A stretch of DNA of 64,000 nt from Nitrospira sp. (GCA_024760505.1 CP058931.1:2366001-2430000); one strand, 5' to 3'. Positions 47,101 through 55,997 are shown, counted from the stretch's first letter. The notes: generated by a model not told the origin, from the letters alone. Program-made: numbers and translations.

Positions 47101-48429
47101 GGCAAACCGTTTATCCCATGCCGGTTGACGTCCAGCGGGCATATTGCCCGCTCGAACGGAGAGCAGGTGCGGTTAGACGATCCACGGGTAAAAATTTATT
47201 TCCCGAATTTCTCCGACTACCATACCCAGGCGGCGGCCATGTCGGCCCAGTGGTTAGGGTTGCATGTCGGCGACCTTATTCCCCTGGATCGAAGCCAGCT
47301 TGACCGGGGACTTCAACATACCTCGGGTCGTGAGTGTCTTCCCCTGCCCATTTGTATTGGGCAGTTGCTTCAGGTGGCTGAGCACCGTCGTCCCGGTGAA
47401 ATTGCTGGCTTCTATATGATCCGTGGTGGTGCCCCCTGCGTGACCGATTGTTACATGGGGTATTTTGAGCGGTTTATTGCCGAACAACGACTGTCCGACA
47501 TTTTTCTCTTGAGTCCCGGACCGGAAAATAATTACGGAGGGTTAGATCTGGCATCCCTGCCGAAGCATCTATTACCGACGATGCATGTGGCAGACATCCT
47601 CGTTGAAATCGAGCAGGTTCTGCGGGTGGTGGGTACACCTGAAAGCGTGGACCAGCTCAAAGCCGAGTGGAAGCGATTCAAACACGCTGCTCGCTCATTC
47701 GATCATTTTCAAGCCGGACTCCCTGGATTGATCGATCGGCTTGCCGCCTTTCCACGTGAGCGGGATCCCTTGACCTGTCCGCGAGTGGTGGTCACGGGCG
47801 ATTTTTTTACCCGCTTCAGTCCTTTTTTTATGGACGGTGTGCGTGACCGGTATAACCAAAAAGGCATTATTCTCAAGCCGGTTGATCTGGGTGACCTCGT
47901 GCTCTATGACTCCTATGACCGGATCACAAGAAATGCCGACGGGTGGGGGATGAAACCAGGAGGTTTGGCCATGGCGAAGGCGTGCACAAGAATCCTTCAG
48001 CCCGATGGCAGGGAGTATCTGCAGCAGTGGTTGGGTCACCAGACCGTAGAATGGTCCGAGCACTATTACCGTGGCCTTTTTCGTCAAACAGGACTGCTGG
48101 TCGCAGGAGCCAATAATGTCGCCTCCCTATTTGAGAAAGCGGCAGAGCATATTTCGCCGACCATTTATGGCGAGATTATTCCGACCTTGGGCAAGGGGCT
48201 TGAAGCGGCCAGTGAAGGTTATGACGGCATTATTCTCCTGGGACCATTCAATTGTCTGCAATACCGGATCTCGGAGGCGATCCTCAAGCCGTGCAGTATT
48301 AAGCAGGGGATGCCGATTCTGACCTATGAGAGCGACGGCTATGCGGTCTCGCCGTCGGTGCTGAGACAGGTCGAGGTGCATGTCCAGCAGGTTCTTGAGC
48401 ATGCGGCCAGGCACTGTGTGGTGGCATGA
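44170..48429 (+). CDS. Acyl-CoA dehydratase activase (two BadF domains plus DUF2229 and dehydratase-like part)
   Basis: The 1419-residue protein combines an activator ATPase domain (MSYIGVNIGALTVKVAAL, NKCAAGSGEFF), a second one (LGVDAGSTTTKAILLD near 285; IGGQDSKYIYL and CSAGTGSFLEE), a cysteine-rich link (FTCGACAMYCSIDRF) and a DUF2229 plus 2-hydroxyacyl-CoA dehydratase-like region (KQQIGIPRALMTH, GFCFPIQIAHG, CRECYLCPITQACPYFM). Such proteins use ATP to deliver electrons from a [4Fe-4S] cluster to radical dehydratases. I use the ATG at 44170 with GGGAGG upstream. No separate dehydratase subunits are adjacent, so the substrate is unknown. Confidence 0.9.
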   Translation: MSYIGVNIGALTVKVAALRGDTRDAKVVAHQGRPLQVLEELLASPEFADAEYYGVSGQLGHIPEVAAIQRALGEVEGQFDAVACLGGESFLVYLLVDGKITNVLSHNKCAAGSGEFFMQQIGRMGLETDEAIQRSFSGKVVPLASRCSVHCKSDITHKLNRNEATPEDILHTLHDSMSNKVIALLEKGMHEPKRVLLTGGVTRNAAMLAALREKLPATDFVVLPESPWFEAWGSALIARDERVYTSPHISAQASLGHLPPLHRYADRVKIIPALPHQAPPDGMMVLGVDAGSTTTKAILLDPATYGVVASHYARTQGDPVRATRECLQALVDQLGNRAVGLVGTTGSARELVGAYLGTEYVYNEISAHAAGANHFDAGVDTIFEIGGQDSKYIYLRNGVPIDYAMNNACSAGTGSFLEESAHGDLGMNVSEISNIALDAPSPVHFKATCAAFINSDIRIAQQGGHPRDNIVAGLVYAIVSNYLNRVKGPRYVGKKVFLQGGVALNHAIGHAFAHSIGRDIVIPPSPELLGALGVGLLALQRSGGALGTATNLLALAEPEMTLAGRFTCGACAMYCSIDRFIVAGRRFPFGGRCSLFESVWKRKVRTVAAPDLVEKRAKLIFTSAPPPMSTTPNQEGGNHIGWGVKRAFDSAKSLVEASLGHPHPVTAGEQGKKQQIGIPRALMTHSLYPLYSTFFSSLGMEVVLSDVDPRGDLKSNAGFCFPIQIAHGAVLDLSRKKLDLVFLPQVTRMPHQNACRECYLCPITQACPYFMSKAFSDIRFLSPVLDFVNGYEACVALVDMAVEDLQMPRELAQQSWEAAIRVQRESEQALRDLGQSALNEAVASGKPAILLAGHSYSAFTQEASQSVGKKLSSMGVPVIPADCLASIEDGSTSWHFANQILNAMAVTKKYPNLFLLCVSNFSCTIDAFTHSVLSSELGAKPYLILEIDAHTADAGVQTRLEAFLDIVQNYREAQTSPGKPFIPCRLTSSGHIARSNGEQVRLDDPRVKIYFPNFSDYHTQAAAMSAQWLGLHVGDLIPLDRSQLDRGLQHTSGRECLPLPICIGQLLQVAEHRRPGEIAGFYMIRGGAPCVTDCYMGYFERFIAEQRLSDIFLLSPGPENNYGGLDLASLPKHLLPTMHVADILVEIEQVLRVVGTPESVDQLKAEWKRFKHAARSFDHFQAGLPGLIDRLAAFPRERDPLTCPRVVVTGDFFTRFSPFFMDGVRDRYNQKGIILKPVDLGDLVLYDSYDRITRNADGWGMKPGGLAMAKACTRILQPDGREYLQQWLGHQTVEWSEHYYRGLFRQTGLLVAGANNVASLFEKAAEHISPTIYGEIIPTLGKGLEAASEGYDGIILLGPFNCLQYRISEAILKPCSIKQGMPILTYESDGYAVSPSVLRQVEVHVQQVLEHAARHCVVA

Positions 48430-48557
48430 GGTGCCTGGCATGCAGAGCCATGGAATGTGAGGGGATGGCTCTCTGAGGGGTGTGCCTGCAACTTTTGTCG
48501 AAAAGATCTTTGTCGCCTGCTTTTTCCCCATGCTCTGCTTCATGAACAGAGAGTGGG

Positions 48558-49493
48558 CTATTGCAGCATGCCGCTGACAATGAGTTCCGTGGCCTGTTCC
48601 GGGTCGAGTCCATGCGCCATTAAGGTTTCTAACTCCTTTTTATCGACTGTTCCGATGGCGGCTTCATGTGTGACTTTTGCTTCTGGATGCGTGACTTCTA
48701 CGATGGGAATGGCACGGCCAACCGCACGGTCTTTGATGATTTCCCGACAATCTACATGCCCGCGTGCTCCTTTGCCGTGCGCTTCCATGATACCGGTCAT
48801 TTCACCCTGAGCGTCATGTTCTAACGCCACACGTGTCTTAATGAGCCCTTTCGCATATTCACCGGCCAGGACCATTTTTTCCTTGATATGAATGCGATCG
48901 CTTTCCCGCCCGAATACCTTCGAGGTGAGTTCTGCCACAGCGGATGTGTCCACCTGCACCACGTAATCGATGTTCAACTGTCCGACCCGGCCCTTCACCA
49001 GAGAAAAATCAGAAAAATACTGGGCGCCGGGTCCAACTGCAATAATGGCCTTGGGAACAACGACCATGCCTCCGTGCGTTCCCTGGTAATGACTTTCGTG
49101 GTATCGCACATGCGCACCTTCTTTGATCTCAATCGTGGCATCCATGCGGTGCTCTCCAGACTCCACAAATGGGAACAGACAGTGGGCAAGGAATGAAGCC
49201 GACGCGCCTTCTTCGATAACCAGCCTGGTCTGAATGCGTTGAATTCCGGCTTTTTCGGTAATGCCCAGGCAGAGATGAATCGGTAGTTCTATGCGCTTCC
49301 CCTACTCAATGATGATGGTGTTGGTGATGCCGTCTCCCGTTTCTTGCGCGTCAATCGTGACGCCGGGAATTTCCCGTTGACTGACCAGCCGATGGCCGCT
49401 GGCGGCCATATGGGCAATGTGCCGATCCTGAAAAACCTCAGGGTCCCCGCCCAGCGATTGGAATGTGTCAGTCAGAATTTTGAGTTCGCGCAT
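48558..49493 (-). pseudogene. sufB: SufB/SufD-like Fe-S scaffold protein, interrupted by an in-frame TAG
   Basis: The same frame codes MRELKILTDTFQSLGGD ... TNTIIIE, then a TAG at 49304-49302, then GKRIELPIHLCLGITEKAG and the rest of a SufBD-type beta-helix ending at 48558. Without the stop the 311 residues match the compact SufB of two-gene SUF modules. A GTG at 49166 could restart a shorter protein. Function: scaffold for Fe-S assembly with SufC. It starts 6 bases after sufC's stop. Confidence 0.82.
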
Positions 49494-49499
49494 AGGGTC

Positions 49500-50228
49500 C
49501 TACCTGGCAATGGTCAATGGTATACAGCGTTCACCATCACATCGAACGCAACTACCTTTTTTATACTGGTCGGCAATGTCCTTAGGATTGCCCGAGGCAA
49601 TAATCCGTCCCCCACAGAGTTGCGAGGCGTGATCGGCCATCAAGGCAATTGTTTCCTGGTGAGTAATCAGCAAGACGGAGGCGCCCCCCTCCTTAAACGA
49701 ACGAATGACATGCATCATGTCCTGGACCGAAAGCATGTCGATCCCGGCAGTGGGTTCATCCAGAATGGCGAATAAGGGTTTCATCGCGAGGACGGCCGCC
49801 AACTCAATACGTTTGCGTTCGCCCCCGCTCAATGATGTATCAACCAAGCGGTTACCATAGGTATCAGGGGAGAGTCCCACCCTGGTGAGATACGGCGCGG
49901 GATCGATGTCCGGTTTTCCTATCCTGATGTATTGAGAGACGGTCATGCCTTCGAAGCGAGCCGGTTCCTGCCACGCGAGGGTCATGCCCAATCGTGCTCG
50001 TTCAAACATCGGCAAAGGCCCAAGATCTTTCCCCTTGAAGGTCATCAGTCCGCTGGTGGGAGCAAATCCCTGGCAACCCATTAAGACATAGGCCAAGGTG
50101 CTTTTCCCGGAGCCATTGGCCCCTAACAAGGCATGGATTTCCTGTTCCTCAATAGGGAGAGTGAGATCCTGAAGGATCCTCTTTCCATGAATTTCACACA
50201 CGAGATGTTGAATGTCGACCAACGGCAT
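49500..50228 (-). CDS. sufC: SufC-type ABC ATPase
   Basis: The 242-residue ATPase has Walker A LGANGSGKSTLA near 36, a Q-loop, the signature LSGGERKRIELAA near 143, Walker B FAILDEPTAGID near 162 and a SufC-like H-loop (LLITHQET). It powers Fe-S scaffold assembly together with the SufB-like product downstream. The gene pair lacks sufS, sufU or sufE in the window. Confidence 0.9.
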   Translation of the reverse strand: MPLVDIQHLVCEIHGKRILQDLTLPIEEQEIHALLGANGSGKSTLAYVLMGCQGFAPTSGLMTFKGKDLGPLPMFERARLGMTLAWQEPARFEGMTVSQYIRIGKPDIDPAPYLTRVGLSPDTYGNRLVDTSLSGGERKRIELAAVLAMKPLFAILDEPTAGIDMLSVQDMMHVIRSFKEGGASVLLITHQETIALMADHASQLCGGRIIASGNPKDIADQYKKGSCVRCDGERCIPLTIAR

Positions 50229-50258
50229 GTCGGTTGTCTTTCCTTCCTATCAAAATCT

Positions 50259-51146
50259 TCATGAGGTGGGGGTCTCCTGTTCGGGGGCTGTCTGTTTTTC
50301 ATAATAGCGCAGGCATTCCCCTTCCCGGCCCCTCACGATTCGTCGCCCCTCCAGGATTCCCCATTCAGCGGTGATGATCGTACATTGGGCCTCTTTCTCC
50401 CTATCGTCGAAAAACAGTACGACCCAGTCGCGGGTTTTCCTTTTTTGATGCGCCCGGGCCGTGTTGGAAAATAAGGCCGTGTAGTGCCGATCCCCCCGTT
50501 GTGTATGAAGGATGGGGAGCCAGGCTTCATGGGTGGGATTGAACCGGCGTGGAGCAACGCAATGCAGCAGTCCGGCTTTGGCCATGTCCCGGTATTCCCG
50601 ATCCACATCCAACAGTTCTTCGATGGAAGGGATGCTTTGCGAAACCTGATGAGTTTTCGCACGAACCCGTCCCAATCGTTCAGTTAAACAGGCAATAATC
50701 CCGGCCAGCCGTTTATCTCCAATACCGCCTGCCTGCCGTAACCGCCCATCATGAGCAGCCGTTTCCAGTTCTTCAAGTGTATCGATTTCCAAGTCATGAT
50801 GGAGGCGAGCGGCCAGTTTTTTCCCGATTCCAGGAATCGTGGCCAATAGACTTTCGGGTTCTGCTTCACCTCGCAACCGTTCGAGCATCGGTAATCTTCC
50901 TCTAAGGACCAATTCCCGTATGGCCCGAGCCAGGCTTTCTCCGATACCGGGAAGCGTTTTCAGCTCTTCGACCCCCTTAGTGCGGATCAGATCGTCGATG
51001 GGTTGTTCTAACTGTTCGAGTGTCCGGGCGGCATGGTGATAGGCTTGAACACGAAAGGGATTGCTTCCCTGGCTGTGCAGAAGTTCAGCCACTTCTTTTA
51101 GCCGTTGAGCTATGGTGATATTGATTGGGGGAATGTTTGTAGTCAT
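50259..51146 (-). CDS. Helix-hairpin-helix protein, PolX N-terminal-like
   Basis: The 295 residues start TTNIPPINITIAQRLKEVAELLHSQGSNPFRVQAYHHAARTLE, like the DNA polymerase beta/X N-terminal domain. LKTLPGIGESLARAIREL near 63 and LATIPGIGKKLAARLHHDL near 103 are helix-hairpin-helix motifs. There is no polymerase or PHP domain. The last 110 residues match proteins with HYTALFSNTARAHQKRKT. It likely binds DNA. The start is ATG 51146; a TTG at 51161 is in-frame. No Shine-Dalgarno is evident. Confidence 0.7.
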   Translation of the reverse strand: MTTNIPPINITIAQRLKEVAELLHSQGSNPFRVQAYHHAARTLEQLEQPIDDLIRTKGVEELKTLPGIGESLARAIRELVLRGRLPMLERLRGEAEPESLLATIPGIGKKLAARLHHDLEIDTLEELETAAHDGRLRQAGGIGDKRLAGIIACLTERLGRVRAKTHQVSQSIPSIEELLDVDREYRDMAKAGLLHCVAPRRFNPTHEAWLPILHTQRGDRHYTALFSNTARAHQKRKTRDWVVLFFDDREKEAQCTIITAEWGILEGRRIVRGREGECLRYYEKQTAPEQETPTS

Positions 51147-51548
51147 CGATATCGGTGGCAAAAAATATTCATCTTCACTCCTGAGAGAAAAACGACAGCA
51201 AGGGTTGTGCTCAAAGGGTAAAACACTCAGAACTCAGTGTTTTTCAGAGAATTTTGAAAATTGATAACATTTCAGATGTAGCATTTCGCGCCACTGTCCC
51301 CAATGTGGAAGAAATATGATTTTTTGGTAGGGTATCTAAGAGGTGGTAATTTTAAGAAAAAAAATCCCAAGTCCGGCGTTCTAATCTGGTTTTTCAAGAA
51401 ATCATCATGCCGGAGGAAATTTTGTGGCGTTGTCCAGGTTTCCGGGCATTCCCATTGCAGTTTGTTTGTCCTAGAGAAAGAACGTAAGGCCCGGCTTTGG
51501 TTCCCAAAACCTGTTGGTTACCTTCTCACGCAATTTTTCCGGTTACCT

Positions 51549-52676
51549 ATGACTGGAACACATCAAAATAGACCGCCTCATGTCCTCATCATGGATGATG
51601 CCGTCATTCGTTGTGAAGGATCATGGATCATACCGCATCTCACAATGCTGAATACCTTACTGACGGAAATCCAGTGGCCGCTGGTGAGAGATCTGGTTTG
51701 GGATGTGGTGAATATTCGGGCCATGGATACGGGTGGTGCAATTGTGCTGTATCGGACGATTATGGAGCTTCGCTCAAAAGGACACCAAGTCTCGCTTGAA
51801 GGCCTACGTCCGGAGTTTGAGGAACTGATGCAATTAGTCTCGAGCCATTGGGATCGAGTCCATCCCGCATTGCCTGTGAAAGAGCATAAGAAGAAAAATT
51901 TCAAATGGTGGGTGTCCCGGCATACTGGCCATATGGTGAAAGCTCTAGCGTTTGTCGGAGAGGCGACAGTTCATGTCTTCCATTCACTCCGACGGCCTTC
52001 ATTAATCCGGTGGAGGGCGTTGTTCCACAGCCTGGACCGGGATGGATATCATGCGTTGCCGATAACCGGATTGCTCGCCTTTCTCATGGGTGTGGTGATT
52101 GCGTATCAGGGTGCCGAACAATTGCGTCAGTTTGGAGCTAATATTTTTGTGGTGGATCTCGTCGGCATCTCATTGTTTCGGGAAATTTCTCCTTTGATCG
52201 TCGCCATTCTGATTGCCGGACGTTCGGGATCAGCCTACGCCGCTCAGATTGGAACGATGAAAGTGACGGAAGAGTTGGATGCCATCAGGACCCTGGGACT
52301 TTCGCCCATGCAATTACTGGTACTTCCACGGGTCTTTGCGCTCGTCATCGCGGTTCCTCTTTTGACGGTGTATGCGGATATTCTTGGAGTAATTGGAGGT
52401 GCAATGGTTGCCTCCAGTCAGCTTAATGTCAGCGGAGTGGAGTTTGTGGGGCGCTTTGAAGAATCCGTGGCACTCCGGCACTTTTTTATCGGGATTGGGA
52501 AAGCCCCGTGTTTCGCAATCATCATTGCCATGGTCAGCTGTTATCAGGGGTTTCAGATCCGGGGTAATGTCGATGATGTGGGAAGGAGAACTACGATTGG
52601 CGTGGTCCAAAGTATTTTTCTGGTTATCGTGTTTGATGCGGTGTGCAGCATTATCTTTAGTTGGTGGAATATTTAA
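51549..52676 (+). CDS. mlaE: MlaE-type permease with N-terminal STAS domain
   Basis: The 375-residue protein has a STAS-like first part (RCEGSWIIPHLTMLNTLL, GGAIVLYRTIMELRSKGHQVSLEG) and an MlaE permease (ITGLLAFLMGVVIAYQGAEQL, RSGSAYAAQIGTMKVTEELDAI, five to six helices). With MlaF and MlaD it moves lipids between inner and outer membrane. The frame is open for 82 more codons to 51303 in an AT-rich stretch; the ATG at 51549 gives the natural STAS start. The 402 bases before it (51147-51548) otherwise show no gene. Confidence 0.88.
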   Translation: MTGTHQNRPPHVLIMDDAVIRCEGSWIIPHLTMLNTLLTEIQWPLVRDLVWDVVNIRAMDTGGAIVLYRTIMELRSKGHQVSLEGLRPEFEELMQLVSSHWDRVHPALPVKEHKKKNFKWWVSRHTGHMVKALAFVGEATVHVFHSLRRPSLIRWRALFHSLDRDGYHALPITGLLAFLMGVVIAYQGAEQLRQFGANIFVVDLVGISLFREISPLIVAILIAGRSGSAYAAQIGTMKVTEELDAIRTLGLSPMQLLVLPRVFALVIAVPLLTVYADILGVIGGAMVASSQLNVSGVEFVGRFEESVALRHFFIGIGKAPCFAIIIAMVSCYQGFQIRGNVDDVGRRTTIGVVQSIFLVIVFDAVCSIIFSWWNI

Positions 52677-52678
52677 CG

Positions 52679-53473
52679 ATGGCTTCAGGCACTATTCATC
52701 ACGCCAATCCTGTTATTGAAGTGAGCCACGTGTGTACCCGGTTCGGTGACGCCGTTGTCCATGAGGATGTTAATTTAACGATTAGGCCGGGGGAGATCTT
52801 TGCCATCGCAGGTGGCAATGGATCAGGCAAATCCACACTCCTACGAGAAATCATTGGATTACACCCACAGACTGAAGGAACCATTCGCCTGTTCGGACAG
52901 GACGTGTCAGTGTTAGGAGAGCATGGCGCACAAAATGTGTACCGGCGTTTGGGGGTCATGTTTCAGCAGGGTGGGTTATTCAGTTCGCTGACGTTGGCCG
53001 AAAATGTGGCCGTGCCGTTAAAAGAGCACACTGATGTCTCGTCGGAACTTATTCGCGACATAGTGGCCATGAAAATTGTCACGGTTGATTTGCCCATGGA
53101 CAGTGCCGGTAAATTCCCCAGTGAATTGAGTGGGGGTATGCGGCGACGAGCGGCGTTGGCACGGGCGATTGTCATGGATCCGGAGCTCCTTTTTTTGGAT
53201 GAACCCACTGCCGGCCTGGATCCCATTATCGCGGCGGGATTTGATGCCTTGGTCCTGCAGTTGAAAGCGGTACTTGGATTAACGGTGGTTATGGTCACGC
53301 ATGACCTTGATTCTCTCTGGCGCATCGCAGATCGTGTCGCCGTGCTCGGGAACGGCACCATCCTGGGTGTAGGAACGATGCACGAATTGGCGGAATCAAG
53401 CGACCCGATCATTCATGAATATTTCCATGGTCCCCGGGGGAGGTCGGCCCAGAGTCAATATGAGGTTTCATGA
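52679..53473 (+). CDS. mlaF: MlaF-type ABC ATPase
   Basis: The 264-residue ATPase has Walker A GGNGSGKSTLL near 46, a Q-loop (FQQGG), signature LSGGMRRRAALARAI near 145 and Walker B LLFLDEPTAGLDP near 168. It drives MlaE. I chose the ATG at 52679, 2 bases after the mlaE stop; a GTG at 52661 overlaps mlaE. Confidence 0.9.
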   Translation: MASGTIHHANPVIEVSHVCTRFGDAVVHEDVNLTIRPGEIFAIAGGNGSGKSTLLREIIGLHPQTEGTIRLFGQDVSVLGEHGAQNVYRRLGVMFQQGGLFSSLTLAENVAVPLKEHTDVSSELIRDIVAMKIVTVDLPMDSAGKFPSELSGGMRRRAALARAIVMDPELLFLDEPTAGLDPIIAAGFDALVLQLKAVLGLTVVMVTHDLDSLWRIADRVAVLGNGTILGVGTMHELAESSDPIIHEYFHGPRGRSAQSQYEVS

Positions 53474-54435
53474 TGGAGCCGAGAGGGAATTACGTCATTG
53501 TCGGAGTGTTCGTCTTTGTGCTGGGTGCGATTGCGGCCGGAATGGTATTGTGGTTGGGAAAATCAGATTACCGCGGTGCGTACGACCGGTACCATGCCTA
53601 CATGCGGCAATCCGTGTCCGGGTTAAGCGTCGACTCGACGGTAAAATATCGGGGCGTGAACGTGGGGCGAGTGAAGGAGATTGCCTTAAATCCGGATAAT
53701 ACCGAGGAGGTGCGTTTGACGCTTGAGATTGTTCGGGGCACACCCATCAAGACCGATACGGTCGCGACGTTGGAGACGCAAGGATTAACCGGATTGGCGA
53801 CGATGAATTTGGAAGGAGGGAGTCGCGAGGCCCCGAAATTGGAACCCGAACCTGGTCAAGAATATCCAGTCATTCAGACGAAACCCTCGCTCTTCTTTCG
53901 TTTGGATATGGCCATTTCGCGTCTTCTCTCGGAGCAGGGACTTTCCAAGCTTTTGAGTAGCCTGCATGGATTGAGTGAAAACGCTGCGGCTTTCATGAAT
54001 GAGGAGAACCGCGTAAAGATGGAAGGGATTCTGAATGACCTTTCCAAAGTGTCTCACACTTTGATGCGGCACAATGAATCGATAGCCCAGGGAATTGACC
54101 GGGCGGCCGAAGCCGCCGAGAATCTAGCCATCCTGACCTCAACGCTGAACCAAGACATGCCAAGACTGGTTACGCGAATTCACCAGAGTGTCACAGCGGT
54201 TAGGACGGTGGCGGAAGAATTGGCCCGAACCGGAAAGACGTTGGAGACCATCGTTCAGGACAGCCGTCCGGAAATTCAACAATTCACACGCGAGACATTG
54301 GGCGAAACCGGGCAATTAGTGAGCGAACTCAGGCAGCTCACCTCCACGTTGCAACGGGTGGCTCATCAAATTGAGCGAGCGCCTGATTCGCTGATTTATG
54401 GTCGACCGTCTCAACCCAGAGGACCCGGTGAGTAA
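53470..54435 (+). CDS. mlaD: MlaD-type MCE protein
   Basis: The 321-residue protein has an N-terminal membrane helix (VGVFVFVLGAIAAGMVLWL) and an MCE domain (SVSGLSVDSTVKYRGVNVGRVKEI, LTGLATMNLEGGS), then a long helical segment with repeated heptads (residues about 150-300). It forms the periplasmic channel for lipid. It overlaps mlaF by ATGA and the next gene by 8 bases. Confidence 0.9.
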   Translation: MMEPRGNYVIVGVFVFVLGAIAAGMVLWLGKSDYRGAYDRYHAYMRQSVSGLSVDSTVKYRGVNVGRVKEIALNPDNTEEVRLTLEIVRGTPIKTDTVATLETQGLTGLATMNLEGGSREAPKLEPEPGQEYPVIQTKPSLFFRLDMAISRLLSEQGLSKLLSSLHGLSENAAAFMNEENRVKMEGILNDLSKVSHTLMRHNESIAQGIDRAAEAAENLAILTSTLNQDMPRLVTRIHQSVTAVRTVAEELARTGKTLETIVQDSRPEIQQFTRETLGETGQLVSELRQLTSTLQRVAHQIERAPDSLIYGRPSQPRGPGE

Positions 54436-55078
54436 ATCCATGAAACCCTTGTCCCTGCTTACGGCGATATTCTTTTTGACAGCCCTTTCCGCCTGTGCAC
54501 TCTCTCGAGGGACCGATGAGCCCATGCGCTCGTATGTCCTGGAAATAGATGAGAGGGGAGAACTCCGGGCATCTGACGAATTCCGTCCATCGAACTTGCC
54601 GAGTCTGCTGGTCTCCCTTCCTCAGCCTGCGCCGGGCTATGAATCGCAACGAATGGCCTATGAACAGGTTCCCTATGAACTTCGCTATTTTGCCACGAGC
54701 CAATGGGTGGATTCCCCCGCCCGCATGCTGGCTCCGTTAATCATGCATGCACTCGAAAGCAGTGGGGAATGGGGTGCGGTGATTCAACTACCTTCCGTGG
54801 TTCGAGGGGACTATCGCTTGGACCTCTCCCAGGTGGCGTTGGTTCAGGAATTCACGCAACAGCCGAGTCGAATTCGATTGGCACTGCGGGCACAACTGAC
54901 GACGGTGTTTGCGCCTCGTGTCATCGGGACGCGGAGTTTTGAATTTCATGAAGCGGCATCCAGCGAAGATGCTTATGGTGGCGTGCAAGCTGCCCAAAAA
55001 GTCGTTGGGAAGTTGTTGGTTGAGCTACAGCCCTGGTTGCAGGGCTGTCTGCAAATAGCGAAATCGTCGCATTGTTAA
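54428..55078 (+). CDS. ABC transport auxiliary lipoprotein (PqiC/DUF330 type)
   Basis: The 216 residues start with a lipoprotein signal (KPLSLLTAIFFLTALSAC) and an ABC-auxiliary domain (RSYVLEIDE, LLVSLPQPAPGYESQRMAY, LELR-type repeats, SSGEWGAVIQL). This component usually partners MCE systems at the outer membrane. I chose the GTG at 54428 with AGAGGA upstream; an ATG at 54440 also works. Confidence 0.85.
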   Translation: MSKSMKPLSLLTAIFFLTALSACALSRGTDEPMRSYVLEIDERGELRASDEFRPSNLPSLLVSLPQPAPGYESQRMAYEQVPYELRYFATSQWVDSPARMLAPLIMHALESSGEWGAVIQLPSVVRGDYRLDLSQVALVQEFTQQPSRIRLALRAQLTTVFAPRVIGTRSFEFHEAASSEDAYGGVQAAQKVVGKLLVELQPWLQGCLQIAKSSHC

Positions 55079-55134
55079 GTGACACATTCCATCGGATTTT
55101 TCCGAATCTCCGTGAGGGAAGGAGGGCCTTAAGT

Positions 55135-55518
55135 ATGTCGAGGAGGCATCATGTATCCGTATGGTGGCAAGTGGGGAGCATCGCACTGATCGGGCTGACG
55201 CTCTGGTTAATCCCGGGTGTAAAGGTCCAGGTGGTACACGGACAGGATACCTCAGTGGAAAAGGGTAAGGGCCTCTATCAACGATTGTGTTCGGCCTGTC
55301 ACGGAAAAGCCGGAAAGGAAGGGGCCTATCCTCTCTTTGATCCGCCGCCTGCCGATTTGAAAAGCCCGGCAACCCAGAACAAAACCGATGAGGCGTTATT
55401 GGAGACGATCCGGAACGGACACCCCAACACGGCCATGGGGAAGTGGGAATATGCCTTATCAGAGGAGGAGATGAAAGAAGTCCTGGCGTATATCAGAACG
55501 TTCGGAGGAGCAAAATAG
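55135..55518 (+). CDS. Exported monohaem cytochrome c
   Basis: The 127-residue protein has a signal peptide (IALIGLTLWLIPGVKVQVVHG) and one haem motif CSACHG, then a class I fold with candidate Met in NTAMGKWEYAL and LAYIRTFGGAK at the end. AAGGAGG lies 11 bases before the ATG. It follows the lipid-transport operon, though a functional link is not shown. Confidence 0.88.
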   Translation: MSRRHHVSVWWQVGSIALIGLTLWLIPGVKVQVVHGQDTSVEKGKGLYQRLCSACHGKAGKEGAYPLFDPPPADLKSPATQNKTDEALLETIRNGHPNTAMGKWEYALSEEEMKEVLAYIRTFGGAK

Positions 55519-55597
55519 TCGCGTGGTCGACTCAGGGAAAAAGTACATAGATCTCAATTGGGTTGATGCACATGTTTCAGGCACTTGCTTTTTTCTA

Positions 55598-55621
55598 ATA
55601 TGTCCATTATTCTGGACATAT
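55598..55621. promoter_or_regulatory. ArsR-family operator overlapping the arsR start
   Basis: A 9-bp perfect palindrome, ATATGTCCA (55598-55606) and TGGACATAT (55613-55621), flanks TTATTC. It overlaps the first base of the arsR ATG at 55620. Binding here would block arsR transcription; a leaderless or very short leader mRNA is likely. Confidence 0.7.
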
Positions 55622-55997
55622 GGAAATTAATGATGCTCTTCTGGCTTTTGCGGCCCTCTCACAAGATACCCGGTTGCGAGTGTTTCGTTTGCTGGTGGAA
55701 TCCGGCCCGGAAGGGGTTCCCGCCGGAACATTGAGTGAAGCTCTGGGCATTCCTCATAACACGTTATCCTTCCACCTCTCGCACATGAGCAATGCCGGCT
55801 TGGTGGTTTCCAGGCGTGAAGGCCGGTCCATCATCTACAGCGCCAACTTTGATTTTTTTACCGACCTGATTCGCTATATGGTCAAAGACTGCTGCCGCGA
55901 AGATATGGCCAGTATCCGGGACAATAAAAAAAAGAAGTGCAGCATTATCGAACTCTCGAATTGTTGCTCACCCACTCACAAGGAGGCACATCCATGA
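55620..55997 (+). CDS. arsR: ArsR-family repressor
   Basis: The 125-residue winged-helix protein (FAALSQDTRLRVFRLL, LGIPHNTLSFHLSHMSNAGLVVSRREGRSIIYS) ends in a cysteine-rich tail (MVKDCCREDMASI, KKKKCSIIELSNCCSPT). The pairs at the tail are suited to As(III) or other metal sensing, though the canonical CxCxxC in the recognition helix is absent. It begins inside a palindromic operator and overlaps the next gene by ATGA. Confidence 0.88.
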   Translation: MEINDALLAFAALSQDTRLRVFRLLVESGPEGVPAGTLSEALGIPHNTLSFHLSHMSNAGLVVSRREGRSIIYSANFDFFTDLIRYMVKDCCREDMASIRDNKKKKCSIIELSNCCSPTHKEAHP

